From positions 1 to 38,940 of the forward strand of contig JADLHJ010000026.1 of assembly GCA_020848835.1 (NCBI GenBank): DNA of 38,940 nucleotides. The letters are read 5' to 3'. The translations under genes were made by a program, and so were the position numbers. Within the stretch, counting starts at the first letter, position 1. Each line of letters begins with the position of its first letter. The notes below the pieces were generated by a model. That model worked only from the letters and a program-made list of their open reading frames with translations. It was not told where the DNA came from and made no database searches. Below are positions 1-7,191 of this stretch, piece by piece. This DNA is from Candidatus Hydrogenedentota bacterium (GTDB lineage Bacteria; Hydrogenedentota; Hydrogenedentia; Hydrogenedentales; SLHB01).

Positions 1-2096
1 AAGGCCTCGCACAGGAACTCGTCTTCCGACAGGTGAGCGAGAATGCGTAATTCAATTTGCGAGTAATCGGCTGAAATTAACTTGTACCCGGCTTTGCCCG
101 GTATGAACCCCTCCCGGATGCGCTTGCCGATTTCCGTGCGCACCGGAATGTTTTGCAGGTTTGGATCGCTGCTGGACAAACGCCCCGTGGCGGCGACCGC
201 CTGATTGAACGATGTATGGATACGCCCCGTGTCCGGGTTGATCAGCTTGGGGAGCGCTTCGATATACGTTCCCCGGAGCTTTTCCAGACCACGGAACTCC
301 AGGATTTTCTTGGGCAGCGGATGGTTGAGGGCCAATTCTTCGAGCACCTCGACATCCGTCGAATACCCGGTCTTTGTCTTGCGGACGGGCTTCAGCCCCA
401 GCTTGCCAAACAGAATCTCTTGAAGCTGCTTCGGCGAGTTGATCTGAAACGGTTCCCCGACCGTCTCGAATATTTCATGCTCCAGGGCGCGGAGGCGCTT
501 CTCGACTTCCTCGCGTAACCCCTCGAAAACCCCAATATCGATTGCGATACCGGCCTGCTCCATACGGGCCAGCACGCGAATCAGCGGGAACTCCACTTCG
601 TCATAGAGGGCTTGTAGGCCCCGTTCCCGGAGGAGCGGCCGGAAGGTTTGCGCCAACCGCCACGTCACGTCAGCGTCTTCACTCGCGTAGGTACAGGCGC
701 TGTCGACGGGAACGCTGTCGAAGGTTACCGCTTTTGACCCCTTGCCAATCAAATCGGAAATGGGAATCAGTTTGCGGTTGAGATAATGCAGGCTAACTTC
801 ATCGAGATTATGCCTCAGGCGAGACGGGTCTGTCAAATAGCAGGCAATCATGGTATCGAGGGAAATTCCCTCCAGCTTCAGCCCTGCCCGCTCCAGGACG
901 ATGAGGTCGTACTTGATGTTGTGGCCGACTTTTTCGACCTTGGGGTCTTCTAAAAGGGGCCGAAGCAGATCGAGCGCTTCTTCACGCGTGAGCGGATTTT
1001 CGGGTAGCTTGACGCCGAGCACCGCCATGGCCTCCGCGGTATGGCCCACGGGGATGTAGTAGCCGGTGTTGCCTTTGCAACTCATCGACACGCCGACCAA
1101 CTCCGCGCGCATGGGATCGGTCGAGGTGGTCTCAGTGTCTACCGCGAAGGCGCCGTTCGCGCGCATCTCTTCGATCACGCGCTTGAGTTCATCCGCAGTG
1201 AGAACGAGTTTGTAGTCATCCACCTCCGTCTCTTTTGCGGAGGGCATGAATTCTTGCATCAAGGTATTGAATTCGAGCTTGCCAAACGCCTGCGCCATCT
1301 TTGCGGGCTCGAAGGGACGCCGCTTGCAGTCTTCGACCGTCACGCTGATATCGAGATCGGTTGCGATGGTTACGAGCGTGCGGCTCAACAGCGCAAGCTC
1401 TTTGTCTTCGATCAACCGTTGTTTTTGTTTGCCGCTGAGTTCGTCGATGTGCGCGTAGAGATTGTCGATGGTCTTGTATTTTTCCATCAACGACTTCGCC
1501 GTCTTTGGACCAATACCGCGCACACCGGGTACGTTGTCGGAGGTATCGCCCATCAAGCCCATGGCGTCGATCACATTCTCTGGCCCAACACCGAAACGTT
1601 CGCGGACATCGGCCTCCGTTAAAAACACGCCGGAGTCACCCTTGCTGGGATCGAAGACACGTACTTTGTCGCCGATGAGTTGCAGCATATCTTTGTCGCC
1701 GGTGACGAGCACCGCTTCCATACCACACGCGGTGGCGCGCACGGCGAGCGTCCCCATTACGTCGTCGGCTTCAACACCGGGTTCAACAACAAGGTGAATA
1801 TCGAAGGCGTGGACGAGTTCGTGAATCAAGGGGATTTGCGATTTGAGATCGTCGGGTGTCGCTTGGCGCGTCGCTTTATATTCTGCGTAGAGATCGTCGC
1901 GAAAGGTCTTGCCCGGAGCATCGAAGATGACCGCGATGTGCGAGGGATCGTGCTCGCGCAGGAGTTTCAGCAACATGCGTGCGAAACCGTAGACTGCGTT
2001 GGTCGGTTGTCCTTTGGAATTCGTGAGTCCGCGTATTGCAAAGAACGCGCGGTAGGCAAAGGCGCTGCCGTCGATTAAATACAGTTTGTCAGCCAT
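1..2096 (-). CDS. polA: DNA polymerase I, N-terminal part (cut by window edge)
   Basis: DNA polymerase I, used in Okazaki fragment processing and repair. The gene starts at ATG 2096 (MADKLYLIDGSAFAYRAFFA, the typical start of the 5'-3' exonuclease/flap domain) and runs off the left end inside the polymerase domain, after motif A (SADYSQIELRILAHLS). The 5'-3' nuclease part spans roughly residues 1-290. The middle 3'-5' exonuclease domain keeps its acidic residues: AVDTETTS holds the D-x-E pair, HNIKYDL a further Asp, and YASEDAD the Tyr and Asp. Proofreading is therefore probably active, unlike in Taq polymerase. The start codon overlaps the end of lpxB by 8 bases and a GAGG lies just before it, so the two genes are probably translationally coupled. 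The finger and palm motifs B and C fall outside the window. Confidence 0.95.
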   Translation of the reverse strand, partial: MADKLYLIDGSAFAYRAFFAIRGLTNSKGQPTNAVYGFARMLLKLLREHDPSHIAVIFDAPGKTFRDDLYAEYKATRQATPDDLKSQIPLIHELVHAFDIHLVVEPGVEADDVMGTLAVRATACGMEAVLVTGDKDMLQLIGDKVRVFDPSKGDSGVFLTEADVRERFGVGPENVIDAMGLMGDTSDNVPGVRGIGPKTAKSLMEKYKTIDNLYAHIDELSGKQKQRLIEDKELALLSRTLVTIATDLDISVTVEDCKRRPFEPAKMAQAFGKLEFNTLMQEFMPSAKETEVDDYKLVLTADELKRVIEEMRANGAFAVDTETTSTDPMRAELVGVSMSCKGNTGYYIPVGHTAEAMAVLGVKLPENPLTREEALDLLRPLLEDPKVEKVGHNIKYDLIVLERAGLKLEGISLDTMIACYLTDPSRLRHNLDEVSLHYLNRKLIPISDLIGKGSKAVTFDSVPVDSACTYASEDADVTWRLAQTFRPLLRERGLQALYDEVEFPLIRVLARMEQAGIAIDIGVFEGLREEVEKRLRALEHEIFETVGEPFQINSPKQLQEILFGKLGLKPVRKTKTGYSTDVEVLEELALNHPLPKKILEFRGLEKLRGTYIEALPKLINPDTGRIHTSFNQAVAATGRLSSSDPNLQNIPVRTEIGKRIREGFIPGKAGYKLISADYSQIELRILAHLSEDEFLCEA

Positions 2097-3207
2097 GTGC
2101 CTCTGCTTTCATCACCGCGAGTACTTGTTCCGCCGCGCGCGCGCTCGCGCCGGGCCCTCCGAGCGAATCGCACACTACCTGCAAGTCTGCGAGCATTTGT
2201 TCGCGACGCGGCCCATCGGAGATCAAGTCCAGCGCTTCGGGAAGAATTTTCGCCGCTGTCGCTTCACCCTGCACGAACTCCGGCACGATGCGTTTGCCCG
2301 CAAGCAGGTTCACCATGCCGATGTGCGCGACCTTCACGAGCATGCGCGCAAGCATGTAGGTGAGCGGCGACGTTTTGTACATCACAATCATCGGGACTTT
2401 GAAGAGTGTCGTCTCGACAGTCGCTGTGCCCGACGCCACCAAACAAAAGCGCGCCGCACTCAACAGTTCATAGGTATTGCCTATCGTCGTTTCAATTGGA
2501 AAACCCGAGGCTGCGGCCTTCACCTGCGCCTCGCGCTCTTCATCCACGCAGGGAATTACAAAGTGCGCATCAGGATACTTCTCGCGAATCCCGCGCGCGA
2601 CGTCGATCATCGTCTGCATATGCCGGCCAATTTCCTGCGCACGACTGCCGGGCATCAGCACAATCACCATGTCGCTTTTATATGTGCCTTTAATCTCCGT
2701 GCGCGCAATCTGATCGAGCAGCGGATGCCCCACATAGGTGCAGTCCACGCCAAGATGTTTGTAGATGCGCTCTTCAAAGGGCAGAATCACCAGCACTTTT
2801 TTTGCGTTGCGCGCGATGACAAAAATGCGGCCCTTCTTCCACGCCCAGACCTGCGGGCTGATGTACCAGACCACGGGAATACCCAGCAATTGCGCGCGTT
2901 TCATGATCTGCATGTTGAAGCCGGGGTAGTCGATAACCACCAAACAATCCGGCGGCTGGTACTCAAACTCCGCGACGGTGTTGCGATACAACGCTTTGAA
3001 AAAACCAATGTGTTTTACGACCTCAGCAAAACCCATGATCGCCTGGCTCGCGAGATCGTATTTCAATTCCATGCCGGCCTCAGCCATGCGCTGCCCACCG
3101 TAGCCCATGCACTCAATGCTCGGATGACGTTCGCGCAAAGCACGGATCAAATTCGCGCCGTGCATATCGCCGGAAGATTCACCCGCGGAAAAAAAGATGC
3201 GCGGCAC
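2089..3207 (-). CDS. lpxB: lipid-A-disaccharide synthase
   Basis: Glycosyltransferase (family GT19) that joins UDP-2,3-diacylglucosamine and lipid X to make the lipid A disaccharide at the inner face of the cytoplasmic membrane. At 372 residues it has the usual family length. It starts with the family hallmark FFSAGESSGDMHGANLIRAL and also carries VVIDYPGFNMQIMK, WYISPQVWAWKKGR, LPFEERIYKHLGVDCTYVGH and LMPGSRAQEI. The start codon is GTG at 3207; no strong ribosome binding site precedes it, but the hallmark begins at residue 5, so a different start is unlikely. It lies downstream of a Gfo/Idh oxidoreductase and lpxA on the same strand, and overlaps polA by 8 bases. Confidence 0.95.
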   Translation of the reverse strand: MPRIFFSAGESSGDMHGANLIRALRERHPSIECMGYGGQRMAEAGMELKYDLASQAIMGFAEVVKHIGFFKALYRNTVAEFEYQPPDCLVVIDYPGFNMQIMKRAQLLGIPVVWYISPQVWAWKKGRIFVIARNAKKVLVILPFEERIYKHLGVDCTYVGHPLLDQIARTEIKGTYKSDMVIVLMPGSRAQEIGRHMQTMIDVARGIREKYPDAHFVIPCVDEEREAQVKAAASGFPIETTIGNTYELLSAARFCLVASGTATVETTLFKVPMIVMYKTSPLTYMLARMLVKVAHIGMVNLLAGKRIVPEFVQGEATAAKILPEALDLISDGPRREQMLADLQVVCDSLGGPGASARAAEQVLAVMKAEAHG

Positions 3208-3223
3208 GTCACACCATCATTCT

Positions 3224-3274
3224 CGTTCCCAAGCTCCGCTTGGGAACGCACGTACCCGCGAAGCTCCGCTTCGC
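3224..3274. repeat. two adjacent palindromes with the core AAGCTCCGCTT
   Basis: Two perfect hairpins lie between lpxB and the oxidoreductase. The first pairs CGTTCCCAAGC (3224-3234) with GCTTGGGAACG (3238-3248) around the loop TCC. The second pairs GCGAAGC (3258-3264) with GCTTCGC (3268-3274), also around TCC. The same 11-bp stem recurs at 29053-29079 with another loop, so this is a dispersed palindromic repeat. No T-run follows on either strand, so it does not look like a standard terminator. Confidence 0.8.
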
Positions 3275-3296
3275 AGCCTTCACCCACCGCACGGCA

Positions 3297-4244
3297 CTAC
3301 CCACGAATCGCATCCATCACCCGCTGTGCAAGGCGCAACGCGGCAAGAGCATCTTCACCCGACACCAAAGGCCGCTTACGCTCACGCACGCACGACACGA
3401 ACGATTCCAACTCCCGCTTCAAGGGTTCTTCCTTGTGGACGTCCAAAGGCTCTATATCGATCATTTCCATCGGCGTGACATTCGGCGCCATCACGCCCGT
3501 CTTCTTGCGATAGATGATCACTTCTTGCGCGCTATAGTCGGTGGACACATACGCATCGCTCGCGAAAATGCGAATCTTCCGCATCTTCTCCATCGACACA
3601 CGGCTTGCGGTGACGTTCGCGACACAACCGTTCGCGAAGCGAATCCGCGCGTTCGCAATATCTTCAAACTTGGAAAACACCGGCACGCCTATCGCATCCA
3701 CTTGCGCGACCTCTTTGCCAACCAGCGCCAACAGGATTTCCAGGTCGTGGATCATCAGGTCCAACACTACACTCACGTCATCACCACGATTCGGATACGG
3801 GCTCAGCCGGTGGCATTCGATGAAGCGCGGGTCTTTGACCGCCTCCATCAGCGCCACGACCGCACCGTTAAACCGCTCAATATGCCCGACCTGCACAATG
3901 CGATTGCACCTCCGCGCGGCCTCTACAATCGCTTCGGCTTCTTCAATCGTCGCGGCGATCGGTTTTTCGACCAGCACGTTCACACCGGCTTCAATGCATT
4001 GCAGCGCGACGTCGCGGTGCGCACTCGTCGGCACAACGATCGATACTGCGTCGATACCTTTTGCCAGCAGTTCTTCCACCGCGGTGAACATCGGCGCGCC
4101 AAACTCAAGCGACACTTTCATCGCACGCTCGGCGTCGCTGTCCACTACGCCGACCAGTTCAACACCTTCCAGCGTCGAATACACACGCGCATGGTGAAAT
4201 CCAAGATGTCCGACGCCGATGACGCCTATGCGGATGGTCTTCAT
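3297..4244 (-). CDS. Gfo/Idh/MocA family oxidoreductase in the lipid A cluster (GnnA-like position)
   Basis: NAD(P)-dependent oxidoreductase of 315 residues. The N-terminal Rossmann motif is IGVIGVGHLGFHHARVY, followed by the family catalytic/cofactor motif LVEKPIAATIEEAEAI near residue 92 and by VQVGHIERFNGAV. No signal peptide is visible, so it is cytoplasmic. It sits between lpxA and lpxB. In Acidithiobacillus ferrooxidans a gene of this family, gnnA, has the same position and oxidises UDP-GlcNAc at C3, so that the aminotransferase GnnB can make the 3-amino sugar used by LpxA. No gnnB is present here, so either the partner lies elsewhere or the enzyme does something else. The family is certain; the lipid A role is inferred from position. 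Confidence 0.88.
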   Translation of the reverse strand: MKTIRIGVIGVGHLGFHHARVYSTLEGVELVGVVDSDAERAMKVSLEFGAPMFTAVEELLAKGIDAVSIVVPTSAHRDVALQCIEAGVNVLVEKPIAATIEEAEAIVEAARRCNRIVQVGHIERFNGAVVALMEAVKDPRFIECHRLSPYPNRGDDVSVVLDLMIHDLEILLALVGKEVAQVDAIGVPVFSKFEDIANARIRFANGCVANVTASRVSMEKMRKIRIFASDAYVSTDYSAQEVIIYRKKTGVMAPNVTPMEMIDIEPLDVHKEEPLKRELESFVSCVRERKRPLVSGEDALAALRLAQRVMDAIRG

Positions 4245-4308
4245 TGGGATGATTGGGTCAGATGTATTTGGATGTTAACCAGGAATTTTTGGAACACAAA
4301 AAGACTAC

Positions 4309-4393
4309 TGTCATTCCGAACGGATGTGTGGAATCTGGATCAGGACAAAGACTGTGTCATTCCCCAGATTCCTCACATCCGTTCGGAATGACA
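4309..4393. repeat. long imperfect inverted repeat (30-bp arms)
   Basis: The left arm 4309-4338 starts TGTCATTCCGAACGG and the right arm 4364-4393 ends CCGTTCGGAATGACA. The arms match in 29 of 30 positions and enclose a 25-base spacer. The element fills much of the gap between lpxA and the oxidoreductase (4245-4481). No open reading frame or T-run goes with it, so it resembles a dispersed repeat or a small non-autonomous element rather than a terminator. Confidence 0.85.
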
Positions 4394-4481
4394 TTTCTTG
4401 GGTGCTTAGGAAAAGATTTAAACCATCTTGTTTCGATAGATGCTAATGATAAATGCGAAATAATAATCGCGCATCAACGTA

Positions 4482-5270
4482 TTACCGCGTAATTCCCCGC
4501 GAACTCGTCTTCACAAACTCGATAAACTTCGTCTTCTCTGGCGCGTCCGCAATTTCTCTCTCAATCAGTTCCAGCGCCTGCGACGTGTTCAAATGCGAAC
4601 GCCACATGATTTTGTACATTGCCTTGATGCGTTTGCGCGCGGCTTCGTCGTAACCGTTGCGTTGCAGGCCTACCTTGTTTGGCCCGCCGCACTTCGCAGG
4701 ATTGCCGTCGGTGATCATGAATGGCGGCGCATCGTTCCACACACGCGTCGTGCCGCCAATCATCGCCAGCTCACCGATGCGGCAGAACTGATGCACTGCC
4801 ACCAAGCCACCCACAATTGCGCGATCGTCCACTGTTACGTGGCCCGCCATCGCAACGTAGTTCGCCAGGATGACGTTGTTGCCGACATGGCAATCGTGCC
4901 CCACGTGCGCGCACGTCATGATCAAGCAGCCACTTCCGATGCTCGTCACCCGGTCTTCGTCTGCCTCCGTCGAATGCGTGCTCGCGCTGATGGATGCGTG
5001 CTCGCGCACGGTGTTGCCATCGCCCATGATTAACCGGCCGACGAGGCCCTTGCCGTGTTTCAGATCCTGCGACGGTACGCCAATCTGCGCGCCAGAGTAG
5101 AACCGATTGTCTTTGCCGATGACCGTGCGGCCATCGATCACGCAATGCGGCCCCACCACGGTGCCGGCGCCAATTTTCACGTGCGGCCCGATAATGCTGT
5201 AGGCCTGCACCTCAACGCCGACATCGAGTTCGGCGTGTGAGTCAATGATTGCTGTTGGATGTATGCTCAT
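4482..5270 (-). CDS. lpxA: acyl-ACP--UDP-N-acetylglucosamine O-acyltransferase
   Basis: First enzyme of lipid A synthesis: a trimeric left-handed beta-helix acyltransferase that puts a 3-hydroxyacyl chain on position 3 of UDP-GlcNAc. It has 262 residues, the same as E. coli LpxA, and key positions fall on the same numbers: His122, catalytic His125 (AHVGHDC), His144, His160, Asn198 and Arg204. Position 173 is Gly (IGGTTRV), the residue that leaves room for a longer acyl chain in E. coli; a bulky residue here gives a C10 chain in Pseudomonas. The N-terminus MSIHPTAIIDSHAEL is typical. The gene probably begins an operon with the oxidoreductase, lpxB and polA, although a 237-base repeat-bearing gap follows it. 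Confidence 0.96.
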   Translation of the reverse strand: MSIHPTAIIDSHAELDVGVEVQAYSIIGPHVKIGAGTVVGPHCVIDGRTVIGKDNRFYSGAQIGVPSQDLKHGKGLVGRLIMGDGNTVREHASISASTHSTEADEDRVTSIGSGCLIMTCAHVGHDCHVGNNVILANYVAMAGHVTVDDRAIVGGLVAVHQFCRIGELAMIGGTTRVWNDAPPFMITDGNPAKCGGPNKVGLQRNGYDEAARKRIKAMYKIMWRSHLNTSQALELIEREIADAPEKTKFIEFVKTSSRGITR

Positions 5271-5535
5271 GGTTCAACCGCGTGCGGTGATGCCGCGCGG
5301 TTTCCGCTTCCTTACTGTCTCGCGCCGCGTGCTCGTGGCGCGCGTGCCAATATCCGGCCTTGAGATGGACGCCCCCTGCGTGCCCGGTTCGGGGCAGGAT
5401 TGTGGAATTGTTCCGCAACGGATACCACACTCGCCCCGCCAAATCAAGGCAAGCGTAACGCATTTTGGATACGCATTGCACGTAAATCTGCGCGGCAAAC
5501 GGGGTTGCGTTGTTTGGCGCGCAATTCATAAACTA

Positions 5536-5556
5536 CCCCTTTCCATTGTAAAGGGG
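5536..5556 (+). promoter_or_regulatory. hairpin covering the ribosome binding site of the epimerase gene
   Basis: CCCCTTT (5536-5542) pairs perfectly with AAAGGGG (5550-5556) around a 7-base loop. The right arm is the only good Shine-Dalgarno sequence (AAGGGGA) for the GTG start at 5564. The pairing would hide it, so translation could depend on melting or on another factor. The rest of the divergent gap 5271-5535 shows no other clear signal. Confidence 0.45.
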
Positions 5557-5563
5557 ACATTCC

Positions 5564-6826
5564 GTGAGCGTATTGGATCGATGCGAGAAGTTTCTGGAAG
5601 AAGTGCAAAACCACCTGCGCGACGAGCTGCTGCCGTTTTGGCTGACGCGGGGCGTGGATAAAGAATACGGCGGCTTTCTGACCTACCTGGATCGCAACGG
5701 CAACCCCACCGGCGAGACCGTGAAGACGCACCTCTGCCAGACGCGCTGTATCTACACCTACTCGTCCATCCACCGCGCACACATCGGCCAAGGCGAGTTT
5801 TTGAATATTGCAAAGCAGGGCGTCGATTTCGTGCTCGATAACTTCTGGGACGACAAACATGGCGGCTGGTTCTGGACGGCGCAACAGGACGGCACGCCGC
5901 TAAACATGAGCAAGCTGACCTACGGACACTCCTTCGCAATATATTCGCTCAGCGAATACGGCATGGCCTCCGGCGATCCGCGCGGCGTCGAGTGGGCGGT
6001 GAAGACTTATGAGATGTTGCAGACCCTCGCGGCGGACAATTGCCACGGCGGGTACTACGAGTTTCTCGAACAGGACTGGTCGAAGAAGAAGCCGGGTAAA
6101 TACGGCGGCGACCGCAAATCCTTCGACGTGCACATGCACCTGATGGAAGCCTTTACGAATCTCTACGAAGCCACCGGCGCGCGCATCTACCGCGAGAAGA
6201 CGATCGAGATCATCGACCTCATTTTCCAGCGCATCATGCACCCGGACTTCAGTCTCGGCATCGCGCAGTTTGCGATCGATTGGACGCCGCTGCGGCAGAT
6301 CCTCTTCGCCGATGTCTGGGGCTCCGATCGCGACGTGGAAGAAGAAGCGCGCCCGCTAGACAACACTAGCTACGGCCACAACGTCGAATTCGCATGGCTG
6401 TTGCTGCACAGCATCAAAATCCTCGACATCGACGTCGAAAAATACAAACCCGCGCTCAAGAAAATTTTCGATCACGGTGCGAAGTACGGTGTGGACTGGA
6501 AAAACGGCGGCGTCTATTGCGAAGGCCCCTTCGACGGCCCCGCCCGCGAACGCAACAAGGAATTCTGGCAACAGGCCGAATGTCTCGTCGGCATGCTCGA
6601 CGCGTACCTCCTCTTTAAAGACGAGAAATACATCGACGCCTACGAAAACGTCCACCGCTTCACCATGGACAAAGTCATCAACCACAAAGTCGGCGAATGG
6701 TTTCCGCTCTTCGACGAAAACAACAACCTCCTCTGGGACTACATGGGCCACGCCTGGAAAATCAATTACCACACAGTCCGCTCGATGATTCAGAGCGAAG
6801 CTAGATTATTAAAGATATTGTCGTGA
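5564..6826 (+). CDS. AGE-family sugar 2-epimerase/isomerase (cellobiose 2-epimerase-like)
   Basis: N-acylglucosamine 2-epimerase superfamily enzyme, an (alpha/alpha)6 barrel of 420 residues with no signal peptide, so cytoplasmic. It starts at GTG 5564 behind AAGGGGA. Family motifs are present in order: EYGGFLTYLDRNGNP (substrate loop), CQTRCIYTYS with Arg61, FDVHMHLMEAFTNLYEATG with His190/His192, SYGHNVEFAWLL with His272 and Glu275, FWQQAE with Glu339, and WKINYHTVRSM with His403. His272 and His403 are spaced like the two catalytic histidines of cellobiose 2-epimerases (259 and 390 in the Rhodothermus enzyme). Substrates in this family include GlcNAc, cellobiose, mannose and other aldoses; the sequence alone does not decide among them. 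It stands alone between lpxA and the accessory gene at 7192. Confidence 0.87.
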   Translation: MSVLDRCEKFLEEVQNHLRDELLPFWLTRGVDKEYGGFLTYLDRNGNPTGETVKTHLCQTRCIYTYSSIHRAHIGQGEFLNIAKQGVDFVLDNFWDDKHGGWFWTAQQDGTPLNMSKLTYGHSFAIYSLSEYGMASGDPRGVEWAVKTYEMLQTLAADNCHGGYYEFLEQDWSKKKPGKYGGDRKSFDVHMHLMEAFTNLYEATGARIYREKTIEIIDLIFQRIMHPDFSLGIAQFAIDWTPLRQILFADVWGSDRDVEEEARPLDNTSYGHNVEFAWLLLHSIKILDIDVEKYKPALKKIFDHGAKYGVDWKNGGVYCEGPFDGPARERNKEFWQQAECLVGMLDAYLLFKDEKYIDAYENVHRFTMDKVINHKVGEWFPLFDENNNLLWDYMGHAWKINYHTVRSMIQSEARLLKILS

Positions 6827-7191
6827 GTGTATTTGTTCTCTTGCGCCAAGATGTCGATTGCGGCCATACCTTCAAGTCGCCTATCAATAGATTTCAAACA
6901 CGCTGGCCTCGGCGTGCGGGCCATCGGCGAAGAGAATGATGACTATTCAGGCCGTGGTTATCACTTGGGAAATGGTCTATCCTGAACTTTTCCGGCACAG
7001 TCTGCAGCTTTTCCGTGGGTAGACACCCATTGTAAATTTGGGTACAGTCACGTCAGTCTACTCTTCAGAATCGATTGGGCCGATCGTGGAAAATAGTTGG
7101 GTACGTACGAGCTCAGGCTACATTGGCCAATCGGTTTTCTCGAATTTGGACCGGCACTCCGTAAGCTAACTTGTCGCAATCTGGTGATGGT
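6827..7191. other. gap before the accessory gene
   Basis: No gene, RNA gene or terminator hairpin was recognised in these 365 bases. The stretch contains the left copy of an 11-bp inverted repeat (7096-7106) and a weak promoter-like pair, TTGGGT (7097-7102) and TACATT (7119-7124) with a 16-base spacer, pointing toward the gene at 7192. Confidence 0.4.
7096..7106 (+). repeat. left copy of an 11-bp inverted repeat
   Basis: GTTGGGTACGT here is the exact reverse complement of ACGTACCCAAC at 8769-8779. The two copies lie just outside the accessory gene at 7192-8748. They could be the ends of an inserted segment or two copies of an operator, since each overlaps a promoter-like sequence. Confidence 0.5.

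Noticed and set aside
3224..3274. Palindromes read as a terminator after the oxidoreductase gene
   Set aside because: Neither strand has a T-run after the stems, and the same stem recurs at 29053-29079, so a dispersed repeat is the better reading.
2086..3513. 475-residue plus-strand frame over lpxB
   Set aside because: It is the antisense shadow of lpxB; the His/Arg-rich composition is typical of reverse-strand frames in this base composition.
3240..4391. 383-residue plus-strand frame over the Gfo/Idh gene
   Set aside because: It is antisense to a gene with clear Rossmann and EKP motifs and runs through the inverted repeat at 4309-4393.
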